A stretch of DNA of 36,717 nucleotides from Gallionellaceae bacterium (GTDB lineage: Bacteria > Pseudomonadota > Gammaproteobacteria > Burkholderiales > Thiobacillaceae), in contig JAQTLU010000023.1 in NCBI GenBank assembly GCA_028714735.1, forward strand, positions 1 to 36,717. Reading direction: 5' to 3'. Within the stretch, counting starts at the first letter, position 1. Every line of letters begins with the position of its first letter. A program made the translations under genes and the position numbers. The notes under the pieces were generated by a model that was not told where the DNA came from, made no database searches, and saw only the letters and a program-made list of their open reading frames with translations. Shown piece after piece: positions 11,087 through 20,475 of the stretch.

Positions 11087-11352
11087 TCGCCCTCCCCGAA
11101 GCGGTCGGCGATCAGGTCGACCAGCGCCTGCATCGCCTCGGCCTCGTCCGGGCCCTCGGTATCGATCTTGATGACGGTGCCCCTGGCCGCCGCCAGCATC
11201 ATCACGCCCATGATGCTCTTGCCGTTGACCCGGCGGCCGTCGCGGGACAGCCAGACCTCGGACTGGAAGCTGCCGGCGGTCTGGGTCAGCTTGGCCGAGG
11301 CCCTTGCATGCAGGCCCAGCCGGTTGATGATCTCGACTTCACGTTCAAACAT
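11083..11352 (-). CDS. ptsH: Phosphocarrier protein HPr
   Basis: 89 residues from the ATG at 11350-11352; the frame continues upstream inside the EIIA gene but the HPr fold begins here. The active-site histidine is H15 (GLHARASAKL), and the regulatory serine region is conserved with S46 in GKSIMGVMML, the site used by HPr kinase where present. It relays phosphate from enzyme I to EIIA. It overlaps the upstream EIIA gene by eight bases and the downstream ptsI by four, a tightly coupled trio. Retention of Ser46 suggests an HPr kinase/phosphatase elsewhere in the genome, which is inference. Confidence 0.95.
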   Translation of the reverse strand: MFEREVEIINRLGLHARASAKLTQTAGSFQSEVWLSRDGRRVNGKSIMGVMMLAAARGTVIKIDTEGPDEAEAMQALVDLIADRFGEGE

Positions 11353-11749
11353 CACAATGGTCGAACCGGATATGGAACACCCCGGCCTGGCCGCCGGCGG
11401 CGGCGCGGTCGGCGAGCAGGTTGAGCGCCTCCGAGCGATAGTTGAGCACCTTGAGCAGCATCGGCAGGTTGACCCCGGCGACGGCTTCGACCCGGCCGGG
11501 ACGGAGCAGCTTGCACACGGTGTTGCAGGGCGTCGCGCCATAGACGTCGGCCAGCACCAGGACGCCGTCGTTCTCCTGGCTCAGCTCGGCGAGCTTTCTC
11601 CGGGCGACCTCCAGCATGGCATCGGCATCCTCATAGGCAGTCAGATCCAGCGCACGCAACTGCTCCGGCCGCTGGCCGAGGACATAGGTGGCGCACTGGA
11701 TGAGGCTTTCGCCCAGATTGCCGTGGGCGACGATTAGCAGACCGATCAT
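11345..11749 (-). CDS. PTS EIIA component, mannose/fructose family
   Basis: 134 residues. The N terminus IGLLIVAHGNLGESL carries the family phospho-histidine H9. The fold phrase VLVLADVYGATPCNT and the loop VAGVNLPMLLKVL are typical of EIIA-Man. There is no fused EIIB domain, and no EIIB, EIIC or EIID gene is present. In Betaproteobacteria such stand-alone EIIA-HPr-EI sets are thought to serve regulation, for example of carbon storage or phosphate signalling, instead of sugar uptake. It is the first gene of the trio, divergent from the DUF3683 oxidoreductase with 134 bp between starts. Confidence 0.93.
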   Translation of the reverse strand: MIGLLIVAHGNLGESLIQCATYVLGQRPEQLRALDLTAYEDADAMLEVARRKLAELSQENDGVLVLADVYGATPCNTVCKLLRPGRVEAVAGVNLPMLLKVLNYRSEALNLLADRAAAGGQAGVFHIRFDHCDV

Positions 11750-11883
11750 GGCGACGGGGGTTGAAATGACTCTCGCATTCTAGACCGATAAAATTGACCG
11801 GAGGCCTTTTCCCTGCCGGACAGCAGGGTCATAAATCTTTCCGGCTGGGCTAAAATCCACACTTGCCATTCGGGACCCACCCC

Positions 11884-14800
11884 ATGTCCAGCGAACGTAT
11901 CCGCGAGATTCCCTACAACTACACCTCGTTCTCCGACCGCGAGATCGCCCTGCGCCTGCTCGGCAAGGAAGGCTGGCGGCTGATCGAGGAGCTGCGCGCC
12001 GAACGCCGTACCGGCCGCTCCGCGCGCATGCTGTTCGAGGTCCTGGGCGACATCTGGGTGGTCTCGCGCAATCCCTACCTGGAAGACGACCTGCTCGCCA
12101 ACCCGAAGCGGCGCGACCTGCTGATCGAAGCCCTGCGCCACCGCCTGCGCGAGATCGAGGCCCGCCGCCAGGGCAACGAACGGGTCGGCGCCCTGCTGAC
12201 CCTGGCGCACCGTGCGGTCGACGCCTTCGCCGTCCGCTTCACCGAGACCGCCAGCCTGCGCCGCGACCTGCTGCACCGGCTGGCCCACGCCACCCGGCGC
12301 GACAACATCGCCTTCGACGGCTACGCCCGGGTCTCCCACGTCACCGACGCCACCGACTGGCGGGTCGAATACCCCTTCGTGGTGCTCTACCCGGATACCG
12401 AGGACGAGATCCCGGCCCTGGTGCGGGCCTGCATCGAGGCCGGCCTGACCGTCATCCCGCGCGGCGGCGGCACCGGCTACACCGGCGGCGCGGTGCCGCT
12501 GACGCCGAAGGCGGCGGTGATCAACACCGAGAAGCTGGACTGGAAGTCGGCCATCGAGGACGTGGTCCTGCCCGGCCACAAGGAGCCGACCCCGATCATC
12601 CGCTGCGGCGCCGGCGTGGTCACCCGCCGGGTCATGGAGCAGGCCGAGGCGGCCGGGCTGGCCTTCGCGGTCGACCCGACCTCGGCCGACGCCTCCTGCA
12701 TCGGCGGCAACGTGGCCATGAACGCCGGCGGCAAGAAGGCCGTGCTATGGGGCACCGCGCTCGACAACCTGGCCTCCTGGAAGATGGTGACGCCGGACGC
12801 CGACTGGCTGGAAGTGGTGCGCCTGGACCACAACCTGGGCAAGATCCACGACGTCGAGACGGTCCGCTTCGAACTGCGCCGCTTCCACGCCGACGGCAAG
12901 TCCAAGGGCGAACCGGAGATCCTCGCCATCCCCGGCGTCACCTTCCGCAAGCTGGGCCTGGGCAAGGACGTCACCGACAAGTTCCTGGCCGGCCTGCCCG
13001 GCATCCAGAAGGAAGGCTGCGACGGCCTGATCACCCAGGCCACCTTCATCCTGCACCGGATGCCGAAACACATCCGCACGGTCTGCCTGGAGTTCTTCGG
13101 CGCCATCCATAATGCCGTGCCCGCCATCGTCCAGATCAAGTCGCTCATGGACGGCCATCCCGGCGGCACCCTGCTGGCCGGCCTGGAACACCTGGACGCG
13201 CGCTACATCAAGGCGGTCGGCTACGCCACCAAGTCCAACCGCACCGGTCGGCCGAGCATGGTGCTGCTGGCCGACATCGCCGCCGACGCGGAAGCCGCCG
13301 TCGACGAGACCGCCCGGACCATCGTCGCCATCGCGACCTCGACCGACGGCGGCGGCTTCATCGCCGCGACCCCGGAGACGCGCAAGAAGTTCTGGCTCGA
13401 CCGTTCCCGCACCGCCGCCATCGCCGCCCACACCAACGCCTTCAAGGTCAACGAGGACGTGGTCATCCCGCTCGACCGCCTGGCCGACTACAGCGACGGC
13501 GTCGAACGGATCAACATCGAGCTGTCGATCGGCAACAAGCTCGACCTGCTGGCCGCGCTGGAGACCTTCTTCAAGGGCCGCCTGCCGCTGTTCGAGCAGG
13601 AAGACGACGTCAGCGCCGACCCCCAGCTCACCGAGGAGCGGCGCACGCGCGCCCTCGACCTGATCGAACGGGTGCGGGCACGCTGGCTCGACCGCCTGGA
13701 CCGCCTGGACGAAGAGCCGGTGTTCCGCGCCGTGCAGCTGCACGAGGACCGCATCTCCTGGCGCAAGGAAGTGCGCAACGAGCTGCGCCAGCTGTTCACC
13801 GGGCGCGAGTACGAGCCGGTCCTGACCGCCTGCGACCAGATCCACAAGAAGGTGCTCAAGGGCCGGGTCTTCGTCGCCCTGCACATGCACGCCGGCGACG
13901 GCAACGTGCACACCAACATCCCGGTCAACTCCGACGACTACGCCATGCTGGCGGCCGCCAACGCCGCGGTGGCGCGGATCATGAAGCTGGCGGTCGACCT
14001 CGGCGGGGTGATCTCGGGCGAGCACGGCATCGGCATCACCAAGCTGGAATACCTGCCCGAGGCGGCCATTGCCGCCTTCGCCGACTACAAGCGCCGGGTC
14101 GACCCCGAGGGCCGCTTCAACAAGGGCAAGCTGGCCCATGGCGGCGACCTGTCGAACGCCTACACGCCCAGCTTCAGCCTGCTGGAGACCGAGTCGCTGA
14201 TCATGGAGCAGTCCGAGATCGGCGCCATCGCCGACTCGATCAAGGACTGCCTGCGCTGCGGCAAATGCAAGCCGGTGTGCAACACCCACGTGCCGCGCGC
14301 CAACCTGCTCTATTCGCCGCGCAACAAGATCCTGGCCACCTCGCTGCTGATCGAGGCCTTCCTGTACGAGGAACAGACCCGGCGCGGCGTCTCCCTGCGC
14401 CACTTCGACGAGTTCGACGACGTCGCCGAGCATTGCACGGTCTGCCACAAGTGCGTCAACCCCTGCCCGGTCGACATCGATTTCGGCGACGTCTCCATGG
14501 CCATGCGCCATCTGCTCAAGAGCACCGGCAAGAAGAAGCCGCGCCTGATGAGCAGTGTTGCCCAGTGGTTTCTCAACTCGACAGACGACCGCGCCATCCG
14601 GATGATCCGCAAGGTCCTGATCGAGTTCGGCTACTTCGGCCAGCGCCTGGGCTACCAGCTGGTCCACCGGCTCGGCCTCGACCGCGGCCAGAAGCGCCTG
14701 CCGCCGGCCAGCGTCGGCCGGCCGCCGGTGGCCGAACAGGTCATCCACTTCCTCAACCGGCCGCTGCCCGGCGACCTGCCCAACAAGACCGGGCGCGCCC

Positions 14801-15660
14801 TGCTCGGCCTCGAAGACGCCAAGGTCATCCCGATCCTGCGCAACCCGGACAAGAGCAACGGCGACGACACCGAGGCGGTGTTCTACTTCCCCGGCTGCGG
14901 CTCGGAACGGCTGTTCTCCCAAGTCGGCCTGGCCACCCTGGCCATGCTGCACGAGGTCGGCGCCCAGACCGTGCTGCCGCCCGGCTACCTGTGCTGCGGC
15001 TATCCGCAGATCTCGGTCGGCGACCGCGAGCGCGGCGAGGCCATCACCACCGCCAACCGGGTGCTGTTCCACCGCGTCGCCAACACCCTCAACTACCTCG
15101 ACATCAAGACCGTCCTGGTCTCCTGCGGCACCTGCATGGACCAGTTGCTGAAGTATGAATTCGGCAAGATCTTCCCCGGCTGCCGGCTGCTGGACATCCA
15201 CGAATACCTGGCCGAGAAGGGGGTCAAGCTGGAAGGCGTGAGCGGGGTGAGCTACATGTACCACGATCCCTGCCATACCCCGATGAAGCTGGGCAATCCG
15301 CTCAACACCGCCAAGGCCCTGCTCGGCGCCGACGTGAAGCTGTCCGAGCGCTGCTGCGGCGAGGCCGGCACCTTCGCCGCCAACCGGCCGGACATCGCCA
15401 CCCAGGTGAAATTCCGCAAGTCGGAGGAGATCACCCGGGTCGCCGACGGCCTGCGTGCGGAAACCCCCGGCACCCGGGTCAAGCTGCTGACCTCCTGCCC
15501 GTCCTGCCTGCAGGGCCTGTCGCGCTACGGCGACGAGGCCGGCACCGAGGCCGACTACATCGTGGTGGAACTGGCGAAGAACATCCTGGGGCAGGACTGG
15601 CTGGCGGGGTTCGTCGCCAAGGTCAACCAGGGCGGCGTGGTCGAGAAAGTCCTGCTGTGA
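11884..15660 (+). CDS. DUF3683-type FAD-linked oxidoreductase fused to Fe-S/CCG domains (putative D-2-hydroxyacid dehydrogenase)
   Basis: 1258 residues from the ATG at 11884; an in-frame TTG seven codons upstream is less likely. Order: an N-terminal DUF3683 region (about 1-130, [16 protein letters not shown]); an FAD-binding PCMH domain with [13 protein letters not shown] near 192; an FAD-oxidase C-terminal domain with [12 protein letters not shown] near 667 and [10 protein letters not shown] near 708; a two-cluster ferredoxin region with [11 protein letters not shown] near 789 and [12 protein letters not shown] near 851; and two CCG-type cysteine-rich domains ([23 protein letters not shown], then YHDPCH, RCCGEAG, SCPSC). 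It looks like GlcD plus GlcF in one chain. By family it oxidises a 2-hydroxyacid such as D-lactate or glycolate and passes electrons to the respiratory chain; the substrate cannot be told here. The HIT gene overlaps its stop codon. Confidence 0.93.
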   Translation: MSSERIREIPYNYTSFSDREIALRLLGKEGWRLIEELRAERRTGRSARMLFEVLGDIWVVSRNPYLEDDLLANPKRRDLLIEALRHRLREIEARRQGNERVGALLTLAHRAVDAFAVRFTETASLRRDLLHRLAHATRRDNIAFDGYARVSHVTDATDWRVEYPFVVLYPDTEDEIPALVRACIEAGLTVIPRGGGTGYTGGAVPLTPKAAVINTEKLDWKSAIEDVVLPGHKEPTPIIRCGAGVVTRRVMEQAEAAGLAFAVDPTSADASCIGGNVAMNAGGKKAVLWGTALDNLASWKMVTPDADWLEVVRLDHNLGKIHDVETVRFELRRFHADGKSKGEPEILAIPGVTFRKLGLGKDVTDKFLAGLPGIQKEGCDGLITQATFILHRMPKHIRTVCLEFFGAIHNAVPAIVQIKSLMDGHPGGTLLAGLEHLDARYIKAVGYATKSNRTGRPSMVLLADIAADAEAAVDETARTIVAIATSTDGGGFIAATPETRKKFWLDRSRTAAIAAHTNAFKVNEDVVIPLDRLADYSDGVERINIELSIGNKLDLLAALETFFKGRLPLFEQEDDVSADPQLTEERRTRALDLIERVRARWLDRLDRLDEEPVFRAVQLHEDRISWRKEVRNELRQLFTGREYEPVLTACDQIHKKVLKGRVFVALHMHAGDGNVHTNIPVNSDDYAMLAAANAAVARIMKLAVDLGGVISGEHGIGITKLEYLPEAAIAAFADYKRRVDPEGRFNKGKLAHGGDLSNAYTPSFSLLETESLIMEQSEIGAIADSIKDCLRCGKCKPVCNTHVPRANLLYSPRNKILATSLLIEAFLYEEQTRRGVSLRHFDEFDDVAEHCTVCHKCVNPCPVDIDFGDVSMAMRHLLKSTGKKKPRLMSSVAQWFLNSTDDRAIRMIRKVLIEFGYFGQRLGYQLVHRLGLDRGQKRLPPASVGRPPVAEQVIHFLNRPLPGDLPNKTGRALLGLEDAKVIPILRNPDKSNGDDTEAVFYFPGCGSERLFSQVGLATLAMLHEVGAQTVLPPGYLCCGYPQISVGDRERGEAITTANRVLFHRVANTLNYLDIKTVLVSCGTCMDQLLKYEFGKIFPGCRLLDIHEYLAEKGVKLEGVSGVSYMYHDPCHTPMKLGNPLNTAKALLGADVKLSERCCGEAGTFAANRPDIATQVKFRKSEEITRVADGLRAETPGTRVKLLTSCPSCLQGLSRYGDEAGTEADYIVVELAKNILGQDWLAGFVAKVNQGGVVEKVLL

Positions 15661-16085
15661 GCGCCGACTGCCCGTTGTGTTCAGCCGCTGGCCAGGACAT
15701 CCTCTGGCAGGACGACTTCTGCCGGGTGGTCCTGGTCGGCGACCCCGACTATCCGGGCTTCTGCCGCGTCATCCTGAATGCGCATGTCAAGGAGATGACC
15801 GACCTGGCGCCGACCGACCGGCAGCGCACGATGATCGCCGTGCTCAAGGTCGAGGACGCGCTGCGCGAGGTGCTCAACCCGGACAAGATCAACCTGGCCA
15901 GCCTGGGCAACCTGGTGCCGCACCTGCACTGGCACGTGATCCCGCGTTTCGCCGGCGACCGCCACTTTCCCGATGCCGTCTGGGCCGCGCCCAGGAACCC
16001 CGCCGCAACGACGGAGACCGTGGCCGATCTCAGGCCGCGGCTGATTCGGGCATTGACGGCGCGTCTGGGGCCGTCTCCGGAATAA
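15657..16085 (+). CDS. HIT-family hydrolase
   Basis: 142 residues. The start is GTG at 15657, overlapping the upstream TGA (GTGA), so it is translationally coupled to the oxidoreductase. The histidine triad is in [10 protein letters not shown] near residue 88, with the HIT-typical [13 protein letters not shown]-like strand before it (here [10 protein letters not shown]). The N-terminal CPLCSAAGQ resembles the metal-binding start of some HIT proteins. The family hydrolyses or transfers nucleoside monophosphates. The last 56 bases overlap phoR, which is encoded convergently. The role beside the oxidoreductase is unknown, but the pairing looks operonic. Confidence 0.93.
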   Translation: MSADCPLCSAAGQDILWQDDFCRVVLVGDPDYPGFCRVILNAHVKEMTDLAPTDRQRTMIAVLKVEDALREVLNPDKINLASLGNLVPHLHWHVIPRFAGDRHFPDAVWAAPRNPAATTETVADLRPRLIRALTARLGPSPE

Positions 16086-17367
16086 CCCGGTCGGCCGGCA
16101 ACAGCGCCGTGAAGGTGCTGCCCTTGCCCACCGTGCTTTCCACCTTCAGTTTGCCCTGGTGCCGTTGCAGCACGTGCTTGACGATGGCCAGCCCCAAGCC
16201 GGTGCCGCCGGTGGCGCGCGAGCGGCCCCGGTCGACCCGGTAGAAGCGCTCGGTCAGCCTGGGGATATGTTCCGGCTCGATGCCCTCGCCGGTATCCCTG
16301 ACCGAGAATTCGGCGCCGTTGCCTTCCGTGAGCGCCCAGCGCAGGGTGATGCGGCCGCCCGCCGGGGTATAGCGCACGGCATTGCTGACCAGGTTGCCGA
16401 AGGCGCTGTGCAAATCCTGGCTGCGCCCGATCAGCCTGGCCTGGCTGTCGATCCTGACCTCGATCTCGTGCCGGCCCTGGCTCAGCGACCGCGCCTCGCC
16501 GGCCAGCGACTCGACCAGGCCGGGCACGTCGACGGACTCGTTCTTCATGTCCTGCTCGCCATCCAACCGGGCCAACGCCAGGAGGTCGTCGAGCAGGTGG
16601 CGGATCCGGTCGGACTGTTCGCGCATCAAGTGGACATGCTTCCTGACCCCTTCGAAATCGGGCATTTCCATCTCGTCGAAGGTCTCCAAGAAGCCGGCGA
16701 TCACCGTGACCGGGGTGCGCAGTTCATGCGAGACGTTGGCGACGAAGTCGCGCCGGATGGCATCGACCCGCTCCAGTTCGGTGATGTCGTGGGCCAGCAG
16801 CATGCGCTGGTCGCGCGATACCCTGACCATCTGCAGGTTGAGGGTAATCTCCGGCTTTGCCGGGGCGCGCATGCGCAGGGACTGGGACAGGTCGTCCAGG
16901 GTCAGCCATTCGACGAAGCTGGCATTGCGCAGCAGGTAATAGACGAACTGACCGAGATCCCGGGTACGCGACAGGCCGAGGTAGCGCTCGGCGGCATCGT
17001 TCAGCCAGGCGATGCGGTCGCGCTGATCGAGTATGACCACCCCGTCGGGCAGTGAGCGGGTGGCCTGCAGCATCTGTTCAAGGCTGGCCATGGCGACATC
17101 CTGGCCGTCCTGGCGCAAGCGCCACATCTTGCCGAGCCGGTAAAAGACATCGCCCCACTCGCCGACCCCCCTGGGCACCTGGCGATCGGGATGCGCCAAC
17201 CAGGCATCGAGCTGGGCCAGTTGCCATAGATGGCGCAGCAGATAGGCCATCAGCACCAGCAGCGTGACCGACAGGGCCACCACCAGCCCGCGGCTGGTAA
17301 GGAAGATCAGGAAGATCAGGCCGAATCCGGCCGCGGCCGGGAGGCGGTGCCACCAGAATTCCCGCAT
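16030..17367 (-). CDS. phoR: Phosphate regulon sensor histidine kinase PhoR
   Basis: 445 residues. Two N-terminal membrane helices (about 10-27 and 29-46) are followed by the PhoR-type linker, a PAS domain (about 105-190; DGVVILDQRDRIAWLND) and HisKA with H214 in NVSHELRTPVTVIAGF. The HATPase domain has NLVSNAVRYTP, DTGEGIEPEH and GGTGLGLAIVKHV. It is an inner-membrane kinase that phosphorylates PhoB when phosphate is scarce. It follows phoB by 33 bp on the same strand, the standard phoBR order. Its 3' end overlaps the HIT gene by 56 bases in convergent orientation, so the two transcripts are partly complementary. No pstSCAB-phoU genes are in the window. Confidence 0.95.
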   Translation of the reverse strand: MREFWWHRLPAAAGFGLIFLIFLTSRGLVVALSVTLLVLMAYLLRHLWQLAQLDAWLAHPDRQVPRGVGEWGDVFYRLGKMWRLRQDGQDVAMASLEQMLQATRSLPDGVVILDQRDRIAWLNDAAERYLGLSRTRDLGQFVYYLLRNASFVEWLTLDDLSQSLRMRAPAKPEITLNLQMVRVSRDQRMLLAHDITELERVDAIRRDFVANVSHELRTPVTVIAGFLETFDEMEMPDFEGVRKHVHLMREQSDRIRHLLDDLLALARLDGEQDMKNESVDVPGLVESLAGEARSLSQGRHEIEVRIDSQARLIGRSQDLHSAFGNLVSNAVRYTPAGGRITLRWALTEGNGAEFSVRDTGEGIEPEHIPRLTERFYRVDRGRSRATGGTGLGLAIVKHVLQRHQGKLKVESTVGKGSTFTALLPADRVIPETAPDAPSMPESAAA

Positions 17368-17400
17368 GTGAAGAAGTGTTTTTCCGGGGAAGCGCGCAGT

Positions 17401-18093
17401 TTAATTCAAAGTGGCCGAAAGCCGATAACCGGCCCCCCGCACGGTCTGGATCAGGCGGTCATGGCCGCTGACCTCCAGGGCGCTGCGCAGACGACGGATA
17501 TGCACGTCGACGGTGCGTTCCTCGACGAAAACATGGTCGCCCCAGACATGGTCGAGCAACTGGGAGCGGGAATAGACCCGCTCCGGATGGGTCATGAAAA
17601 AATGCAACAGGCGGAATTCGGTCGGCCCCAGATCCAGGGCGTTGTCGCCGCCGAAGACCCGGTGGCTGGCCGGATCCAGGCGCAGGCCGCCGACCTCGAC
17701 CAGGTCCTCGGTCATCTCCGGCGCCCGCCGGCGCAGCACGGCCTTGATCCGCGCCATCAACTCGCGCGGCGAGAACGGCTTGGTGATGTAGTCGTCGGCA
17801 CCGGTGTCGAGCCCGAGTATCTTGTCGCGCTCGTCGGCGCGGGCGGTCAGCATGATGATCGGAATGCCCTTCAGCCGGCTGTCGCCGCGCACCCGGCGGG
17901 CGACATCGACGCCGGACATGCCGGGCAGCATCCAGTCGAGCAGGATGATGTCCGGCAAGGCGCCGCGCAGCAGGTTCAGCGCGTCCTCGCCGTCGCCGGC
18001 GACAATCACGTCATGGCCTTGCAGCGACAGGTTGAATTTGAGTACTTCCTGTATCCCGGGTTCGTCTTCGACGACCAGTATGGTGGCGGACAT
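17401..18093 (-). CDS. phoB: Phosphate regulon response regulator PhoB
   Basis: 230 residues from the ATG at 18091-18093, preceded by a GGAG RBS; an upstream in-frame extension of 21 codons is not family-like and would overlap the Pho box. The receiver domain has E9/D10, phospho-acceptor D53 ([11 protein letters not shown]) and the KPFSPREL switch region. The C-terminal winged helix (about 130-228) contains [21 protein letters not shown] and VHIRRLR, diagnostic of PhoB. It activates phosphate-starvation genes by binding Pho boxes. A three-repeat Pho box on its own coding strand ends 34 bases before the start, suggesting autoregulation. phoR follows, and pit is divergent. Confidence 0.96.
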   Translation of the reverse strand: MSATILVVEDEPGIQEVLKFNLSLQGHDVIVAGDGEDALNLLRGALPDIILLDWMLPGMSGVDVARRVRGDSRLKGIPIIMLTARADERDKILGLDTGADDYITKPFSPRELMARIKAVLRRRAPEMTEDLVEVGGLRLDPASHRVFGGDNALDLGPTEFRLLHFFMTHPERVYSRSQLLDHVWGDHVFVEERTVDVHIRRLRSALEVSGHDRLIQTVRGAGYRLSATLN

Positions 18094-18127
18094 TTCTGTC
18101 TCCGCGAGTTCTAGTTGCCATGATGTT

Positions 18128-18156
18128 ATGACGATTGAATGAAAATTTTGTGACAA
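18128..18156 (-). promoter_or_regulatory. Pho box of three 7-bp direct repeats at 11-bp period, upstream of phoB
   Basis: Read on the minus strand: TTGTCAC (18156-18150), TTTTCAT (18145-18139) and TCGTCAT (18134-18128), each separated by four A/T-rich bases. PhoB sites are direct repeats of a CTGTCAT-like heptamer with four-base spacers, so both period and sequence fit. The orientation points to phoB. The same 104-bp gap also contains the start region of pit on the other strand, so pit may be affected as well. The middle repeat is the weakest match. Confidence 0.72.
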
Positions 18157-18197
18157 CCAACGGATAAACGATAATCGACGTAAATGTCTATTTATGC

Positions 18198-19796
18198 ATG
18201 ACCGGCTCGATCATGGAATTCAAACACCTCAACGAAATAGAAAAAGCCACCAAACCCGGCCAGAACGAGCTCTTCCGCCTCGGCATCGGCCTGCTCTTCA
18301 TGATCGGCGTGATCTTCTACGTCGTCATGCGCGGCGACGGCAACGGCAGCCTGATGCTGGCGGTCGCCGCCATGATCGGCGGCTACATGGCGATGAACAT
18401 CGGCGCCAACGACGTCGCCAACAACGTCGGCCCGGCGGTCGGCTCCAAGGCCCTGACCCTGGCTGGCGCATTGATCATCGCGGCGACCTTCGAGGCCGCC
18501 GGCGCCCTGATCGCCGGCGGCGACGTGGTCGAAACCATCCGCAACGGCATCATCGACCAAACCAGGGTCGGCAACGGCGATTCCTTCGTCTGGCTGATGA
18601 TGTCGGCCCTGCTGGCCGGTGCACTGTGGCTGAACATCGCCACCGCCATGGGCGCGCCGGTCTCGACCACCCACTCCATCGTCGGCGCCGTGCTCGGCGC
18701 CGGCATCGCCGCCAGCGGCTTCGAGGTCGCCAACTGGTCCACGATGGGCACCATCGTCGCCAGCTGGGTCATCTCGCCGGTGCTGGGCGGAGTGGTGGCG
18801 GCGGCCTTCCTCTATTTCGTCAAGCGCCGCATCACCTACCAGGCGGACATGATCGCGGCCGCCCGCAGGATGGTGCCCTTGCTGGTGGCGATCATGGCCT
18901 GGGCGTTCAGCACCTACCTGATCCTCAAGGGCCTCAACAAGGTCTGGCAAGTGGATTTCCTGACCGCCTCACTGATCGGCCTGGTGATCGGCGTGATCAG
19001 CTACCTCCTGGTCGGCCCGATCGCGGCCAACAAGCGCCTCACCGGCGAGACCGCCAAACAGAGCGTCAACCAGTTGTTCACCGCGCCGCTGATCTTCTCC
19101 GCCGCCCTGCTCAGCTTCGCCCACGGCGCCAACGACGTCGCCAACGCGGTCGGTCCGCTGGCGGCGATCAGCGACGTGCTCATCCACGGCGGCGCCCAGG
19201 TCGGCCGGAGCGCCTCCATCCCGCTCTGGGTCATGGTGGTGGGCGCCATCGGCATCGCCATCGGCCTCGGCCTGTACGGACCCAAGGTGATCCGCACCAT
19301 CGGCTCGGAGATCACCGAACTGGATCAGATGCGCGCCTATTGCATCGCCATGTCGGCCGCCACCACCGTGATCGTCGCCTCGCAGCTCGGCCTGCCGGTC
19401 AGCTCGACCCACATTGCGGTGGGCGGCGTGTTCGGGGTCGGCTTCCTGCGCGAGTACCTGAAGAGCAATTACGCCCGCATCATGGAAGTGATCAAGGCAC
19501 ACCACGCCGAGGACGACAGTGATGCGATCAACGCCTTCATGGCCCGGTTCCGCCCCGCCTCGATCAAGGCCAAGGGTCGCATGCTGGAGGAATTGAAGGC
19601 ACAGGCAAAACTGCATCTGGACCCGGCCCACTTCTCCAAGATGGAGCGCAAGGGCCTGAAGAAGATCTATCGCCAGGAACTGGTCAAGCGCTCCCAGCTG
19701 CTGCGCATCGCCGCCGCCTGGGTCATCACCGTGCCGGCCTCGGCGATCATGGCGGCACTGCTCTACTACTTGATCCGGGGCATGATGACGGGCTGA
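18198..19796 (+). CDS. pit: PiT-family inorganic phosphate permease
   Basis: 532 residues. The duplicated PiT signature is seen twice: [17 protein letters not shown] near residue 72 and [17 protein letters not shown] near 310. About ten to twelve membrane helices are split by a hydrophilic loop, with the [16 protein letters not shown] and [15 protein letters not shown] repeats typical of the family. It is an inner-membrane low-affinity phosphate carrier, often taking up metal-phosphate with protons or sodium. A long charged region (about 430-500) precedes the last helix. The start is the ATG at 18198 or the in-frame ATG at 18213; neither has a good RBS. It is divergent from phoB across a Pho box, linking it to phosphate control. 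Confidence 0.95.
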   Translation: MTGSIMEFKHLNEIEKATKPGQNELFRLGIGLLFMIGVIFYVVMRGDGNGSLMLAVAAMIGGYMAMNIGANDVANNVGPAVGSKALTLAGALIIAATFEAAGALIAGGDVVETIRNGIIDQTRVGNGDSFVWLMMSALLAGALWLNIATAMGAPVSTTHSIVGAVLGAGIAASGFEVANWSTMGTIVASWVISPVLGGVVAAAFLYFVKRRITYQADMIAAARRMVPLLVAIMAWAFSTYLILKGLNKVWQVDFLTASLIGLVIGVISYLLVGPIAANKRLTGETAKQSVNQLFTAPLIFSAALLSFAHGANDVANAVGPLAAISDVLIHGGAQVGRSASIPLWVMVVGAIGIAIGLGLYGPKVIRTIGSEITELDQMRAYCIAMSAATTVIVASQLGLPVSSTHIAVGGVFGVGFLREYLKSNYARIMEVIKAHHAEDDSDAINAFMARFRPASIKAKGRMLEELKAQAKLHLDPAHFSKMERKGLKKIYRQELVKRSQLLRIAAAWVITVPASAIMAALLYYLIRGMMTG

Positions 19797-19854
19797 GGCC
19801 CGGTGCCGGCAGGCCCCGCGTTCTGCCAGCGAGGCCCGCCCCATCGGTTGCGGT

Positions 19855-20247
19855 TTATTGCTTGCTGCCGCCGCACTTGCCTTCGGTGGACTTGGACATG
19901 CCGGCCTTGTCCTGCTCGGTCATGCCCATCGAGGCGCCGCACTTGCCTTCGCCACACTTCATCTTTGCTTCCGTGGCCTTGGCTTTTGCTTTTGCCTTGG
20001 CCTTGGTCTTCCCGGTCACGGCCTTCTCGGTGGTGGTCTTGCCCGGGTCGGCCTTCGCGCTGTCGGCCATGCCCATCGAGGCGCCGCACTTGCCTTCGCC
20101 GCACTTGGCTTCGGCAGCCGCCACCCGGTAGCCATCCACGTGTGCCCGGGTCGCGAACGGATTGTCGGAGGCCGCGGCCGGCAGCGCGACCAGGCCGGCC
20201 AGGAAGCCGGCGGCCAGGGTCAGGATGATGTTCTGCTTGCGATTCAT
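19855..20247 (-). CDS. HvfA-like secreted protein with repeated EGKCG motifs
   Basis: 130 residues. The start is set by GAGGAGA just before the ATG at 20245-20247. A signal peptide (about 1-27, ending AAA|SDNPF) leads to a low-complexity mature part with two copies of KCGEGKCGASMGM and a final EGKCGGSKQ, five cysteines in all, joined by a Lys/Ala-rich spacer (KTKAKAKAKAKA). Cys in EGKC repeats after a signal peptide is the pattern of HvfA-type precursors, whose cysteines are modified by MNIO (DUF692) enzymes to bind copper. No DUF692 or partner gene is present in the window, so this is an orphan, or a protein that binds metal unmodified. It converges on pit, with 58 bp between. Confidence 0.75.
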   Translation of the reverse strand: MNRKQNIILTLAAGFLAGLVALPAAASDNPFATRAHVDGYRVAAAEAKCGEGKCGASMGMADSAKADPGKTTTEKAVTGKTKAKAKAKAKATEAKMKCGEGKCGASMGMTEQDKAGMSKSTEGKCGGSKQ

Positions 20248-20397
20248 GTCGATCTCCTCGAAAAGGTTGAAATACTTCTTGGCCAGGCCTACCGCTGCTG
20301 GCCGTGAACGGCCCCTCGGCATTGTTGCTCGCCCTCGCCCTCATGATACCCCCGCCGACGGCACTTTTATCTGACAAATTAATGAGATACGAGGGTC

Positions 20398-20426
20398 TTG
20401 AAGTACCAGCTTTGGCTATATTTAAT
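20398..20426 (+). promoter_or_regulatory. Candidate promoter of the Hsp20 gene
   Basis: TTGAAG (20398-20403), 17 bp, then TTTAAT (20421-20426) resembles a sigma-70 promoter. The same stretch also shows CTTGAAG (20397-20403) followed after 12 bp by CTATATTT, a weak likeness to heat-shock sigma-32 sites, whose -10 should be CCCCAT. The predicted transcript starts about 43 bases before the Hsp20 ATG. Which sigma factor is used cannot be decided from sequence. Confidence 0.4.
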
Positions 20427-20475
20427 GTACCAGGCGAGGCCGTTGCCGAGCCAGATCGATGAAAGGAGGTTGCAC

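Noticed and set aside
9386-11737. 783-residue open frame on the plus strand
   Set aside because: It runs antisense to EIIA, HPr and EI, each with its catalytic histidine; no domain is seen in it.
12745-15276. 843-residue open frame opposite the DUF3683 gene
   Set aside because: The plus-strand frame has clear FAD and Fe-S motifs; the antisense translation has none and shows shadow-type composition.
19797-19854. Gap between pit and the HvfA-like gene examined for a bidirectional terminator
   Set aside because: Only short imperfect GC stems were seen and no T run.
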